Source of the DNA: Candidatus Enterococcus murrayae
GTDB lineage: Bacteria; Bacillota; Bacilli; Lactobacillales; Enterococcaceae
NCBI RefSeq assembly: GCF_017315985.1
Contig: NZ_JAFLVR010000024.1
Span: 1 to 64,000, forward strand
Direction: 5' to 3'
Length of the DNA: 64,000 nucleotides
Below are positions 1 through 7,574 of this stretch, piece by piece. Within the stretch, counting starts at the first letter, position 1, and every line of letters starts with the position of its first letter. The translations under genes were made by a program, and so were the position numbers. A model generated the notes under the pieces. The model had not been told where the DNA came from. It ran no database searches and saw only the letters and a list, made by a program, of their open reading frames with translations.

Positions 1-165
1 TTAAAGTGTAAATTCAAGAGAAATAAAAAAATAAGATACGCAAAATGAATGGAATTTCTTCTTTCTTTTTTTTAATACAAAATGAGCAAAAAAAATATAC
101 TTTAAGACTCTCCAGTGTTCATAAGGATTCTGCTTTATGGAAGCATCTTAAAAAAATTTTGCTGT

Positions 166-194
166 TTGACAGGAGTAAATCGATAGGATTATAG
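166..194 (+). promoter_or_regulatory. Probable promoter of the 234-1169 gene pair
   Basis: A perfect -35 TTGACA (166-171) is followed by a 17-nt spacer and a -10-like TTATAG (189-194). It lies about 40 nt before the start of the first gene, which has an AGGAGGG ribosome site. The stretch 1-165 is AT-rich and shows no gene on either strand. Confidence 0.55.
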
Positions 195-233
195 TCAAGG
201 CGTGATCACAAACAAAGTAGAAGGAGGGAGAAG

Positions 234-617
234 ATGTCTGAAGTATTATATACACCTAGACAATTATTTTCACTGAAGAGAAAGACCTTAGAGAAGCGAA
301 CGAAAGCGTATTATGAAGAAACTCACGATGAAAAGACGACGATCCAGATTTTAGTCGCACTGCAGGTTCGCGATGAATTAGAAGAAGCCGACTTCTCATT
401 TTTCATGAAAGATTTAGTCCATCATTTATTGTTTAAAACAAAATCAACGCGCGCTTTGCGTCGTTATCATATATATTTCCAGAATTATTTTGATAAAAAG
501 GAGTGGAAGCAGCTGACGTCTCGTTTGTTCGCGATAACCACTTATGTAGCTGAAACGGTCAAAAAATTATTTACACAATTTATCAAAGGCCCTTTAGAAG
601 GATTGGTAGAATCTTGA
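234..617 (+). CDS. Hypothetical protein, 127 aa
   Basis: I do not recognise this protein. It is small, basic and probably cytoplasmic: no signal peptide or clear membrane segment is visible, and the composition (many K, R, E, L, Y and F) suggests an all-helical fold. A strong AGGAGGG ribosome site precedes the ATG. The next gene starts about 35 nt downstream on the same strand with its own ribosome site and no visible terminator between, so the two are probably co-transcribed from the promoter at 166-194. Reality as a gene is well supported by the start context; its function is unknown. Confidence 0.7.
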   Translation: MSEVLYTPRQLFSLKRKTLEKRTKAYYEETHDEKTTIQILVALQVRDELEEADFSFFMKDLVHHLLFKTKSTRALRRYHIYFQNYFDKKEWKQLTSRLFAITTYVAETVKKLFTQFIKGPLEGLVES

Positions 618-653
618 CGTTAACCACGTATAAAAAAATGAAAGGAGTTAGTG

Positions 654-1169
654 ATGTTAAGTATAGTCGCAACATTTGAAAATGGTGCAGGAAAAAATCG
701 GCGACTGCGTATAAATGACGTCGATCCTAATAAGACGGCTGAAGAAATAAAAACATCGTTAGAAAAATTGACAACAGTCAGTCTATTTGAAAAAAATGGT
801 ATTAATCTATACCAAGAAGTAGTCGGAGCAAAATTTATTGATAAGATCGAGACGCTGATTTTTGATAAAAAGACCGACACAACATCAGAGCCGATTTCAG
901 ATAAGCGGATCGATGAACAGCCAGCTGAGGGATTAATGATCGATCCGCAAAAATTGATCGTTGAGGAGAAAATGCTTCAACCAGGTGTTCTGATGCAGCG
1001 CTTTGAGTTACCAGAAGGGCTTGAGCCTGACGAAATGAGTGAGCAGCAGGCCTTGTCACTAATAATGGCAATCATGCCTGAGGGTGGTAAGCTGGAAGAT
1101 ATCAGCTTTGAAGAAGGAAGCAGTCCAGCGAGATTTCAATTGATCGTGAATCTCAAAAACCAGGAATAG
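654..1169 (+). CDS. DUF2922-like protein with C-terminal extension
   Basis: Residues 1 to about 72 resemble DUF2922: a short beta strand ending in a FENGAGK turn, a helix with AEEI, then a VVGAKFIDKIET strand. The usual family member is about 70 residues. Here about 100 further residues follow, acidic and without a family I recognise. The ATG at 654 is chosen over the GTG at 651 because AAAGGAG (641-647) sits 6 nt before the ATG but only 3 nt before the GTG. No signal peptide or membrane segment is seen. The role of DUF2922 proteins is not established. It is probably in one transcript with the upstream hypothetical gene. Confidence 0.65.
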   Translation: MLSIVATFENGAGKNRRLRINDVDPNKTAEEIKTSLEKLTTVSLFEKNGINLYQEVVGAKFIDKIETLIFDKKTDTTSEPISDKRIDEQPAEGLMIDPQKLIVEEKMLQPGVLMQRFELPEGLEPDEMSEQQALSLIMAIMPEGGKLEDISFEEGSSPARFQLIVNLKNQE

Positions 1170-1196
1170 CGGCTAAATCGATTGAAAAGCTAAAAA

Positions 1197-1228
1197 AAGC
1201 AAATCATTAGGAAAAAACTGATTTGCTT
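1197..1228 (-). terminator. Intrinsic terminator of the ydeI operon
   Basis: The inverted repeat AAGCAAATCA / TGATTTGCTT with a 12-nt loop is followed, reading leftward, by a run of T residues. It lies just past the stop of the YdeI-like gene. The rightward side lacks a T tract, so it mainly serves the minus strand. Confidence 0.7.
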
Positions 1229-1241
1229 AAATGAAGGCCCT

Positions 1242-1817
1242 TTATTTGTAATCGCTTAATTTGCCGTCATCATCCCAAGCACCAAAAAGCTTATTTGCTT
1301 TAGTGTTGACCAGTAATTTTTCTAAGCGTTGTTCAAAGAGTTTGTTATCTGAGCCGTAACGCTGGATATTATCGATCTTAATTCTTTGATAAAGCTTAGG
1401 AAACGCTGAAAAATTTTGCTGGATTTCTGGATCAGCGGCGAGTCTTTCCAGAATGGTTGAATCTATCACAAAATTTTCTGGTGACAGATCAGGTAAGGCT
1501 GCGCGACCTAAATCAGTCATTAAATTCAAGGCTATGAGACGACGGGCTCGTTCTTTATTTAATTCAGTCCATTGACTTTTTTTAGTTCTAGGGGATAACC
1601 GTTGAGCGGTTGCTGTATCGGAAAGCTTCTTTTTTGTGCTGTCGATCCAGCCGAAACAAAGGGCTTCCTCCACGATATCTAAATAGGTCAAATTTGATTG
1701 CTCGCGATCAATCACAATCCAAGCAACATTCAATATTTCTGCATTTTTAGTTAACCAATCCCTCAGTTCCTGCCGATTCTGAGGTATAAATAGATGTGTC
1801 ATTTCCAAAGTTTTCAC
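1242..1817 (-). CDS. YdeI/OmpD-associated family protein
   Basis: This 191-aa cytoplasmic protein matches the YdeI/OmpD-associated family in its layout: an N-terminal LFIPQNRQELRDWL helix, the FGWIDS segment near residues 55-60, an RLSPRTKKSQW stretch near 73-83, and a helical C-terminus. Family members have been linked to resistance to antimicrobial peptides and bacteriocins, but the biochemical activity is unclear. The gene follows the M23 peptidase gene by 6 nt in the same operon. The start is uncertain: GTG at 1817 or the in-frame ATG at 1802, neither with a strong ribosome site. Confidence 0.8.
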   Translation of the reverse strand: MKTLEMTHLFIPQNRQELRDWLTKNAEILNVAWIVIDREQSNLTYLDIVEEALCFGWIDSTKKKLSDTATAQRLSPRTKKSQWTELNKERARRLIALNLMTDLGRAALPDLSPENFVIDSTILERLAADPEIQQNFSAFPKLYQRIKIDNIQRYGSDNKLFEQRLEKLLVNTKANKLFGAWDDDGKLSDYK

Positions 1818-1823
1818 CTGCTT

Positions 1824-2603
1824 TCAGTTTATGGAGCGGACGCGCTCTCCTGCAGCAGGAAGCTGACTTTTGACAAGCTCCCACGAGTGACCATTGTATG
1901 TTTCATAGGCATCAAACACGAAGGGCAATCCGTTTGCTGTTTCGATTATAGCAGAATCCATCAGCTGAAAATGCAGATGAGGTTCAGTGGAATTTCCTGA
2001 ATGTCCGACATTACCAAGGTAGGTCCCTTGTTGAATCGAGCTGCCTTCAGTAACAGCGATTGAATCTTTTTGTAAATGGCAAAAAGCTGCATAGATTCCT
2101 GTGGCTTGTTTGATGACGACGTAATTTCCTGCAATTGTCTCGAATCCGTCTTGTTCTGGATTGAAAAAGAGTGAGTGGCGAATCGCTGTCGTTTGATCGT
2201 GAATCCAAGAGGCCTTATCCCCATCAAAGGTGTTGTTTTTCAGAGTGACGATTTCACCGTCAAAAGGGGCATAGACAGGTTGGCCAAAGCAGTAATATTT
2301 GTCCAGTGAAATTCCGGTAAAAAGATAATCCGCTGATTTTGCCGTATGAGAGCTGCCTGTTGGATCCTTTTGAATAAAATCAAAGGCATACCGTAGTCCA
2401 AAGCGATCTGTTCCATGGCTCGGAACGCGATCAACCGGGCTTGTTTCCGTGTACCATTCACCGCGTAAAGGAAACACAATGGTGTGCGTTGCTTTTTCCA
2501 TAGAAAAACCTTTTTTCTGTAGAGGGGGACTTTTTGCTGTTTCTTGTGAGAAAACCAGCAATAAAATCAGACAACATCCAATTAAAATCAGGATTCGTTT
2601 CAT
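1824..2603 (-). CDS. Exported M23-family metallopeptidase
   Basis: This is a 259-aa LytM/M23 zinc peptidase, probably acting on peptidoglycan cross-links outside the membrane. Residues 1-20 form one hydrophobic signal or anchor segment; the LIGCC inside it resembles a lipobox but comes unusually early. Zinc ligands are visible: H63 and D75 in the HGTDRFGLRYAFD stretch, and the HLH pair H209/H211 in GHSGNSTEPHLHF, with H176 in FCHLQ as the catalytic-type histidine. AGGAGG precedes the ATG. It lies between a TetR regulator gene (14 nt upstream) and the YdeI gene, so the operon combines a wall enzyme and a YdeI protein under TetR control. Confidence 0.88.
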   Translation of the reverse strand: MKRILILIGCCLILLLVFSQETAKSPPLQKKGFSMEKATHTIVFPLRGEWYTETSPVDRVPSHGTDRFGLRYAFDFIQKDPTGSSHTAKSADYLFTGISLDKYYCFGQPVYAPFDGEIVTLKNNTFDGDKASWIHDQTTAIRHSLFFNPEQDGFETIAGNYVVIKQATGIYAAFCHLQKDSIAVTEGSSIQQGTYLGNVGHSGNSTEPHLHFQLMDSAIIETANGLPFVFDAYETYNGHSWELVKSQLPAAGERVRSIN

Positions 2604-2617
2604 GCAACCTCCTACAA

Positions 2618-3238
2618 TTATTCCTCGTAGAAAACCCTTCTTAGGTCTTCAAGATACTCTGCCAACTTAACGCTGATCGCCTGGTAGTCGATATTTTTGT
2701 ACTCAGTATTTTTCAGTTCTGCAAGAATTTCAGTTGTAAAACCATTATTCCCCCAAAGAATCAATTGTTTACAGCGATCAATATTGAGATCTTTACGGAA
2801 TTTTGACTCATCAATATTTTTAAATAATTCCTCTGCACAAGGTGATTGTTTTTGTGTCGCTATCTCAGCTAGTTTTTGATTAATTGTTGTGGATTTTGTT
2901 TCGATTCTCAAATCAGTAAAGTCAAATATCCAAGGATTTTTTTTCATTAGTTCAATCTGCAAGGAATAGGATTGCAACAACCGTTTGAAAATATCTTTTT
3001 CCTCTAAATCCATCTTATTTAAATAGTCATCTTCAATAGTTCTTCCGCAATAATCCAACAGAAGCAAAAGCAGTTCCTCTTTGCTTTTTACATAGTGGAA
3101 CATCAAGGCCTTCGACATACCAGCTGCTTTTGCGATCCGATTAGTAGACGCTTCGTCATAACCTCTTTGAGAGAATTCCTTTAAAGCCGCATTAATTATT
3201 CCTTGAATCTTTGGCTCTTCTAAATTAATTTTAGTCAA
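2618..3238 (-). CDS. TetR/AcrR-family transcriptional regulator
   Basis: This 206-aa protein has the TetR helix-turn-helix near residues 28-52 (STNRIAKAAGMSKALMFHYV) followed by the KSKEELL helix, and a variable all-helical ligand domain after about residue 60. The ligand cannot be predicted. It is the first gene of a leftward operon with the M23 peptidase and YdeI genes. Two near-identical copies of an ACCTGTTAGGT-type palindrome overlap and flank its promoter at 3252-3300, so it most likely represses itself and the genes that follow. Confidence 0.92.
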   Translation of the reverse strand: MTKINLEEPKIQGIINAALKEFSQRGYDEASTNRIAKAAGMSKALMFHYVKSKEELLLLLLDYCGRTIEDDYLNKMDLEEKDIFKRLLQSYSLQIELMKKNPWIFDFTDLRIETKSTTINQKLAEIATQKQSPCAEELFKNIDESKFRKDLNIDRCKQLILWGNNGFTTEILAELKNTEYKNIDYQAISVKLAEYLEDLRRVFYEE

Positions 3239-3251
3239 CGGGTTCGCTCCT

Positions 3252-3300
3252 TTACCTGTTAGGTCAATTAGAGTGTAACAATATTTACCTGATAGGTCAA
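3252..3300 (-). promoter_or_regulatory. tetR promoter with two operator copies
   Basis: Leftward promoter: -35 TTGACC (3300-3295), 17-nt spacer, -10 TACACT (3277-3272). Two 16-bp copies of TTACCTGnTAGGTCAA lie at 3252-3267 and 3285-3300, 33 bp apart (about three helical turns). Each holds an ACCT-N3-AGGT palindrome. One copy covers the -35 and the other lies just past the -10, a classic layout for repression. Confidence 0.75.
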
Positions 3301-3318
3301 TGAGGTGGTTATAAAAGA

Positions 3319-3343
3319 ACCAATAACAGAATTTGTTATTGGT
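3319..3343 (-). terminator. Terminator of the VOC gene
   Basis: ACCAATAACA and TGTTATTGGT form a 10-bp stem with a 5-nt loop just past the stop of the VOC gene. Reading leftward it runs into TTCTTTTAT. Confidence 0.65.
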
Positions 3344-3349
3344 CCTGAC

Positions 3350-3781
3350 TTAATAATACGAAACAATTTTTGTTGCTGAAATAATCCAAGTAACTCCATA
3401 CATATCCTCTACACAGCCGCTGACACTATTATCGTCGGGCGGGGGATTGGTTCCTAATGGACCAATGACTACTCCCGCTTCAGCTAGTTTTGAAAAGATT
3501 TTTTGTGCAGTCTCTTCATTTGGTAAATGAGCTTGAATTGACACATTCCCACCTTTTTCAACCGTTGATATAGAATCAGCACCACTGATTCCACCTAGTT
3601 TAGGCAGGAGTAATTGTCCATGCATGACTTTTGATTTCAGCTCCTCACTTATAGGCATCTCAGGATTTTCAGGAATATCGCCATACATTGATAGGTGTTG
3701 TATTTCTCCATTAAAAATTTCCGCATATCGCAAAAATGCTTCTTTACAGGTGCCATTGAATCGTACATAAGGCATTAACAT
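3350..3781 (-). CDS. PhnB-like VOC superfamily protein
   Basis: This 143-aa protein has the PhnB/YjdN type of glyoxalase (VOC) fold: an N-terminal MPYVRFNGTCKEAFLRYAEIF strand-helix, a MHGQLLL segment, and a GCVEDMYGVTWIIS end. It is a soluble, probably dimeric protein. Substrates of this subfamily are mostly unknown, and catalytic metal binding is often absent in PhnB-like members. It is the last gene after the AraC-like gene, 50 nt away, so it may be a target or functional partner of that regulator. Confidence 0.82.
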   Translation of the reverse strand: MLMPYVRFNGTCKEAFLRYAEIFNGEIQHLSMYGDIPENPEMPISEELKSKVMHGQLLLPKLGGISGADSISTVEKGGNVSIQAHLPNEETAQKIFSKLAEAGVVIGPLGTNPPPDDNSVSGCVEDMYGVTWIISATKIVSYY

Positions 3782-3812
3782 AGGATCGTACCCCTTTTTC
3801 TGATTTCATTTC

Positions 3813-3828
3813 TATACTTGAGAGTATA
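3813..3828 (-). promoter_or_regulatory. Inverted repeat before the VOC gene
   Basis: TATACT-TGAG-AGTATA is a perfect 6-bp inverted repeat with a 4-nt centre, located between the AraC-like gene and the VOC gene. It includes a -10-like TATACT on the minus strand. It could be an internal promoter with an operator. The link to either upstream regulator is inference. Confidence 0.35.
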
Positions 3829-3831
3829 CCC

Positions 3832-4647
3832 TCACAATTTATAGGGGTCATTGTAAAAAATCGACATTTTTTCTAGATATTCTTTTGGAGCGATGTCATA
3901 GATGTCAGTAAAGTCACGGATAAAATGAGCATAATCATGATGACCGGTTTGTTCAAATAGAAGGGAGGCAGGGGTAGAAGCACTCAATAAATCAGTCGCC
4001 TTTTTCAGACGAATGATACGTGAGCAGGTCTTTATCTTCGCACCAGCGTATTTCAGGAATAAGCGGTTCAGATGTTTTTCACTATAGTAAGTCTCGTTTG
4101 CCAGATCTTTCACACGAATAGCGCCATTACATCCAAGGAGCCTATTAAAGGCGATCAAGAAATTAGGATTGATCTTAACCGTATGGATTTGTGCCAAAAA
4201 GATCGCATCAAGCTTATCGGTCAATGCAAGGATGTCGTTTGCGGTGTAGTAAGCTTCAGCGATTTGCCGATAGAGGAGCGGATCCAAATCTTCAAAAAGA
4301 AAGCCCTCATTTGCTAAAAGCTTCTGGTCAATTTGGATGAACGGATAGAGCCCGGCAGCATGAAATTCAACGAGAAACATGAAATCAAATTGACGCGCGT
4401 AATCAGCTATTTCGACTGGTCGAGTGTTGACTCCTCGTAGTCCGGCGGTAAATTGGCCGTTCTGAAATGTACAAATGAGTGACGTGCTGATAGTAGGCAG
4501 TATGGTTTGCTGAACAGACATGTTACTGGGATTTGTGAATGTGTAGTTGGCAATATAGGGACGTAATAAGTGGTGGGGAGCGATGACGATGTTGTTTTGA
4601 TTGATCTTTGGCAAAGGACATTGATAGATGCTGTTTTTGTTAAGCAT
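3832..4647 (-). CDS. AraC-family transcriptional regulator
   Basis: The 271-aa protein has an N-terminal sensor-type domain (about residues 15-150, with FLVEFHAAGLYPF typical of the DUF6597-type AraC subgroup) and a C-terminal AraC DNA-binding domain (about 165-260). The HTH includes VKDLANETYYSEKHLNRLF and the second helix pair near FEQTGHHDYAHFIRDF. AAAGGAGG precedes the ATG. It begins 24 nt after the end of the upstream PadR gene and is followed by the VOC gene, so the three look like one regulatory operon. The inducer is unknown. Confidence 0.88.
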   Translation of the reverse strand: MLNKNSIYQCPLPKINQNNIVIAPHHLLRPYIANYTFTNPSNMSVQQTILPTISTSLICTFQNGQFTAGLRGVNTRPVEIADYARQFDFMFLVEFHAAGLYPFIQIDQKLLANEGFLFEDLDPLLYRQIAEAYYTANDILALTDKLDAIFLAQIHTVKINPNFLIAFNRLLGCNGAIRVKDLANETYYSEKHLNRLFLKYAGAKIKTCSRIIRLKKATDLLSASTPASLLFEQTGHHDYAHFIRDFTDIYDIAPKEYLEKMSIFYNDPYKL

Positions 4648-4671
4648 GGAATCCTCCTTTTCAATATGCTT

Positions 4672-5196
4672 TTAAAAGACTGTTTTTACACTTTCGATCC
4701 ATTTCTCAATGGCTTCGATTAGAAGAAGCTGCTGATGCATGATTACTTTTCCAGTTTCAGGTAGAGCAGTTGATTTTGACTCATCTGTCATGCTGTCCTT
4801 CAGCTTTTTTTTCATTTTTGCAGCATTGGCTTCGATAATACTGACACAGGCTTTTTGATCAGCGGGTGCTAAACTGTCTAGATTCAATATGACAGCATTA
4901 AAATCTAAAAAGATATTGATCGGACGGGCAGCGATTCCCAGCATTAATTTCTCGAATTCCATTTGTCCTTTTTTGGTTAACGAGTAGACGGCTTTTTCCG
5001 GCATCTTGCCATTTTTTTTCAAGGTGCTTTTGACATAACCTTGCTTTTCTAATTGCAGCATCTTTTTATAGATCGTCGGAGTGCTTACCTTTACCCATTG
5101 AGTGATGTTTCGATAGTCGATCAATTTTTGAATATCATAGGCGCTCAGTGCCTCTTTTTTTAAGATTCCCAGAACAATTAAATCAATCGTCCGCAT
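4672..5196 (-). CDS. PadR-family transcriptional regulator
   Basis: This 174-aa protein has a PadR winged helix at residues 1-80 (LIVLGILKKEALSAYDIQKLI, then STPTIYKKMLQLEKQGYV and the wing AVYSLTKKGQMEFEKL) and a C-terminal helical dimerisation domain. PadR proteins generally repress nearby transporter or stress genes in response to small ligands. Here it leads an operon with an AraC-like regulator and a VOC protein. Its own promoter carries an ACTACT-N9-AGTAGT inverted repeat over the -10, which suggests autoregulation. Confidence 0.88.
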   Translation of the reverse strand: MRTIDLIVLGILKKEALSAYDIQKLIDYRNITQWVKVSTPTIYKKMLQLEKQGYVKSTLKKNGKMPEKAVYSLTKKGQMEFEKLMLGIAARPINIFLDFNAVILNLDSLAPADQKACVSIIEANAAKMKKKLKDSMTDESKSTALPETGKVIMHQQLLLIEAIEKWIESVKTVF

Positions 5197-5256
5197 CGTA
5201 AAAACCTTCTTTCTAGCGTATTTTTATATACTATATTAATCAGTGATCGTTTTTAT

Positions 5257-5298
5257 ACTACTCTAATATATAGTAGTTTGTTTTTGTCTACTGGTCAA
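5257..5298 (-). promoter_or_regulatory. padR promoter and operator
   Basis: Leftward promoter: -35 TTGACC (5298-5293), 17-nt spacer, -10 TACTAT (5275-5270). An inverted repeat ACTACT-N9-AGTAGT (5257-5277) covers the -10 and start region and is the likely binding site of the PadR protein encoded just downstream. Confidence 0.65.
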
Positions 5299-5349
5299 GT
5301 TTGAAAAGAAGCATTTCCAGCGCATCCATTCTTTGAAATGAACTCAAAA

Positions 5350-5381
5350 AAGCCAGCGCTTCGTTCAAGAAGCACTGGCTT
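5350..5381 (-). terminator. Terminator of the WxL operon
   Basis: AAGCCAGCGCTTC and GAAGCACTGGCTT form a long stem with one mismatch. Reading leftward it ends in six T residues, immediately past the DUF916 gene. Confidence 0.85.
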
Positions 5382-5387
5382 AGTTTC

Positions 5388-6404
5388 TTATTTTCCATCT
5401 AGCTTTTTCTTCAAGTTCCTGTTTCTGTTATACATGAAGATCACGGCAGCTAGTAGAAGGAGGATCACTGCAAGTCCGATCCAGAGCCAAGGATTTATGG
5501 CCTTCTTTTTGATCGTGACATCCTTTTTGTTGTAATCCTCAGCTTTTTCTTGATCAATAGTGAAAGTTGGATTGCCGGTCCATTTCTGATCGCCAGAACG
5601 GACGGTCATGTTGATTGAATATCGTCCTGGTGAAAATTCTGTGTTGTTCATTTGAATCAAGTAGTTCATTCGTGAGCTTGGTGCCAAGGTTAATTGTTCT
5701 TTTTTATCTTTTACAATGCTTTTACCGTTTTTTTTCACTTCATAAGTGAGTGTAACATCTTTAACATAGACCGCTTTTTCATTATCAACAGTCACGGCTA
5801 TCGCATTGCGGCTGTTGGCTTGAGTAGATTTGGCTTTGGTAACTTTCAAAACGGGTTTTACTTCGTCCGTCTTATTTTGCAGCAAGACGGCGATCTCTCG
5901 TGAAAACACATTTCTGATATTACCATCGACTTTTCCGGTGGATAGCTGTTCTAAATATAGACCGCCGGCTAAAACTCCCTCAAATTCTTTGTCCGGCATT
6001 TTGACGTCTAGATAGATATCCTTTGATTCATTAGCTGCCAAGGCTATTTCCTGACTGCTTAGTTTGACGAAATCGGTAATACTAGGTCCGAAATTACTCT
6101 CATCTTTATTCATTCCCGAGTATTCCACGACACCCAAGCTGTTGGTGACAGCGCGATTGAATGAGGCCTTCAGCTTGATTGGCTGATCTGTTCGATTGGT
6201 CAGAGTGACCGTCAAACGTTCGGCTTCATTTGGCTGGTATTGCAAATCATAATAAAGCTGTTTTTTATCAATTTGGTGCTCCGATGGGTGGATCACTGCA
6301 TCGAAGGTATCCAACGACTCTCCATGAGCAACAATTGGTAAAAATGAAAAAGCTAAAATGAGGAGCGTCCCTCGTATAAATGATTTCAATTGTTTCTTCC
6401 GCAT
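5388..6404 (-). CDS. DUF916/DUF3324 WxL-locus membrane protein
   Basis: The 338-aa protein has a signal peptide (about 1-28, ending VAHGES), a DUF916 domain (about 35-150; now described as the peptidoglycan-binding domain of WxL interacting proteins), a DUF3324 domain (about 165-295), one transmembrane helix near 306-325 and a short basic cytoplasmic tail. In known WxL loci these proteins sit at the surface and bind WxL proteins. A 163-nt gap separates it from the WxL gene; an AAGGAG site precedes its ATG. It ends at a strong terminator, closing the three-gene operon. Confidence 0.9.
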   Translation of the reverse strand: MRKKQLKSFIRGTLLILAFSFLPIVAHGESLDTFDAVIHPSEHQIDKKQLYYDLQYQPNEAERLTVTLTNRTDQPIKLKASFNRAVTNSLGVVEYSGMNKDESNFGPSITDFVKLSSQEIALAANESKDIYLDVKMPDKEFEGVLAGGLYLEQLSTGKVDGNIRNVFSREIAVLLQNKTDEVKPVLKVTKAKSTQANSRNAIAVTVDNEKAVYVKDVTLTYEVKKNGKSIVKDKKEQLTLAPSSRMNYLIQMNNTEFSPGRYSINMTVRSGDQKWTGNPTFTIDQEKAEDYNKKDVTIKKKAINPWLWIGLAVILLLLAAVIFMYNRNRNLKKKLDGK

Positions 6405-6567
6405 TTTCTAGCTCCTTTACTTCAATTGTATTTTCCGCGTAATGGAAGAGTCTCTCTCAATTTTCTTGTTCCCCTTTTATATAAGTCAAAGGACGGAATC
6501 ATAGTCGAACAGCCTATAGCCGCTTTCACAGTAAGCGAGGCTGGTGACGGGGTTCCATCCTAGTTTT

Positions 6568-7194
6568 TTAGCTAGGTGTTGCTGAGAAGGTCCAGACTAA
6601 AGTTGTTTGATATTGTGCTTGCTGCTTAGCAGTGTTTTTCGGCACATTCAATTCGAATTTAGTGATCGGCAAAGCTGTTTCACCAGCTCCTTCATTGGTT
6701 TGCGCCGTTAGAACGGAGACTGTTTGATTAACAAGTAAAGCTGTCTTAGCGCCATTTGCGATACGTGTACCAGTTGGAGCAGCGTTTACATTGTTCGTCA
6801 AAGTGCCTACTGTGAAGCTCAATTCAGCCCCTGTTAATGGCGTCGAATTAGCAGTGAACTGGGTAGGTTCGTTTACTTTGACTGACCAGCCTGTGCCGGT
6901 ACCGCCGCGGTTATCACTAACTGCGATTTGACCAGTGGTAACAGGAGAAGTTTGTACGCCATCAGAAGTTGCTGTCCAGGTTTCATCTGCGGTTGTTTGA
7001 ATCGCATGTGAACCGAAATTTAAATTTTTAGGCAGTGAAGCACTTGCATTTCCAGGGACTTGAGGGTCAAAGGTAATACCGCCATCGGTATAATCGACAG
7101 TACCAGTAGTATCTACAGCGTGAGCACCAGTTGAAAAGGCAAATAGGCTGCCGGCAAAAAGTCCGGCTATGAGTAAAGCAGCTTGTTTTTTCAT
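6568..7194 (-). CDS. WxL-domain surface protein, 208 aa
   Basis: A signal peptide (1-26, cleavage after AHA) is followed by one WxL domain filling the rest of the protein. WxL domains attach non-covalently to peptidoglycan and to DUF916-type partners. The two signature tryptophans are W103 (GWSVKV) and W201 (LVWTFSATP), so the motifs read W-S-V and W-T-F rather than W-x-L. The start ATG overlaps the stop of the preceding small gene (ATGA), indicating translational coupling. The segment LPKNLNFGSHAIQT is closely matched in the divergent large WxL protein. Confidence 0.92.
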   Translation of the reverse strand: MKKQAALLIAGLFAGSLFAFSTGAHAVDTTGTVDYTDGGITFDPQVPGNASASLPKNLNFGSHAIQTTADETWTATSDGVQTSPVTTGQIAVSDNRGGTGTGWSVKVNEPTQFTANSTPLTGAELSFTVGTLTNNVNAAPTGTRIANGAKTALLVNQTVSVLTAQTNEGAGETALPITKFELNVPKNTAKQQAQYQTTLVWTFSATPS

Positions 7195-7574
7195 TCGTTT
7201 TTCCTCCTATTTTTGCTGATCCGCCATCCTAAAAAAGCAATTGCGAGAATCAAAAGTCCAATGACAACTAAAAAAGTGTTTCGTTGATCATTTGTTTGCA
7301 GAAATCGTGTGATGCCTGAGCGTGAGCTGTCGTCTCGATTGTTCATCGAAGCGGAGTTGTTTTTGTGAGACGTTACTTCCTTCATGGTGCTGGAAGTAAG
7401 AGAATCACTGGTAGTGCTGCTTTCTTGTGTTTCTGAAGTGGAGCTGCTGCTTGTTGCGGTACTGCTTTCGTAATAGTACTGAACCTCGCCATTCGTAACG
7501 GCGGCTTCGGCCTGTGAAGAAAGAACAACGAAGAGCGACAGAAAACTCAAGATAACTATTATCTGATTCTTCAA
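7191..7574 (-). CDS. Small WxL-locus protein with decayed LPxTG
   Basis: This 127-aa protein has a signal peptide (1-24, ending AEA), a Ser/Thr-rich stalk (about 37-65), a membrane helix (about 100-117) and a basic RRK tail. That is the architecture of sortase substrates, and WxL operons usually start with a short LPxTG protein. Here the expected motif reads FLQTND (91-96): the proline is replaced by leucine (CTG instead of CCN) and the glycine by asparagine. It may be anchored by its membrane helix only. It overlaps the WxL gene by 4 nt. Confidence 0.85.
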   Translation of the reverse strand: MKNQIIVILSFLSLFVVLSSQAEAAVTNGEVQYYYESSTATSSSSTSETQESSTTSDSLTSSTMKEVTSHKNNSASMNNRDDSSRSGITRFLQTNDQRNTFLVVIGLLILAIAFLGWRISKNRRKNE

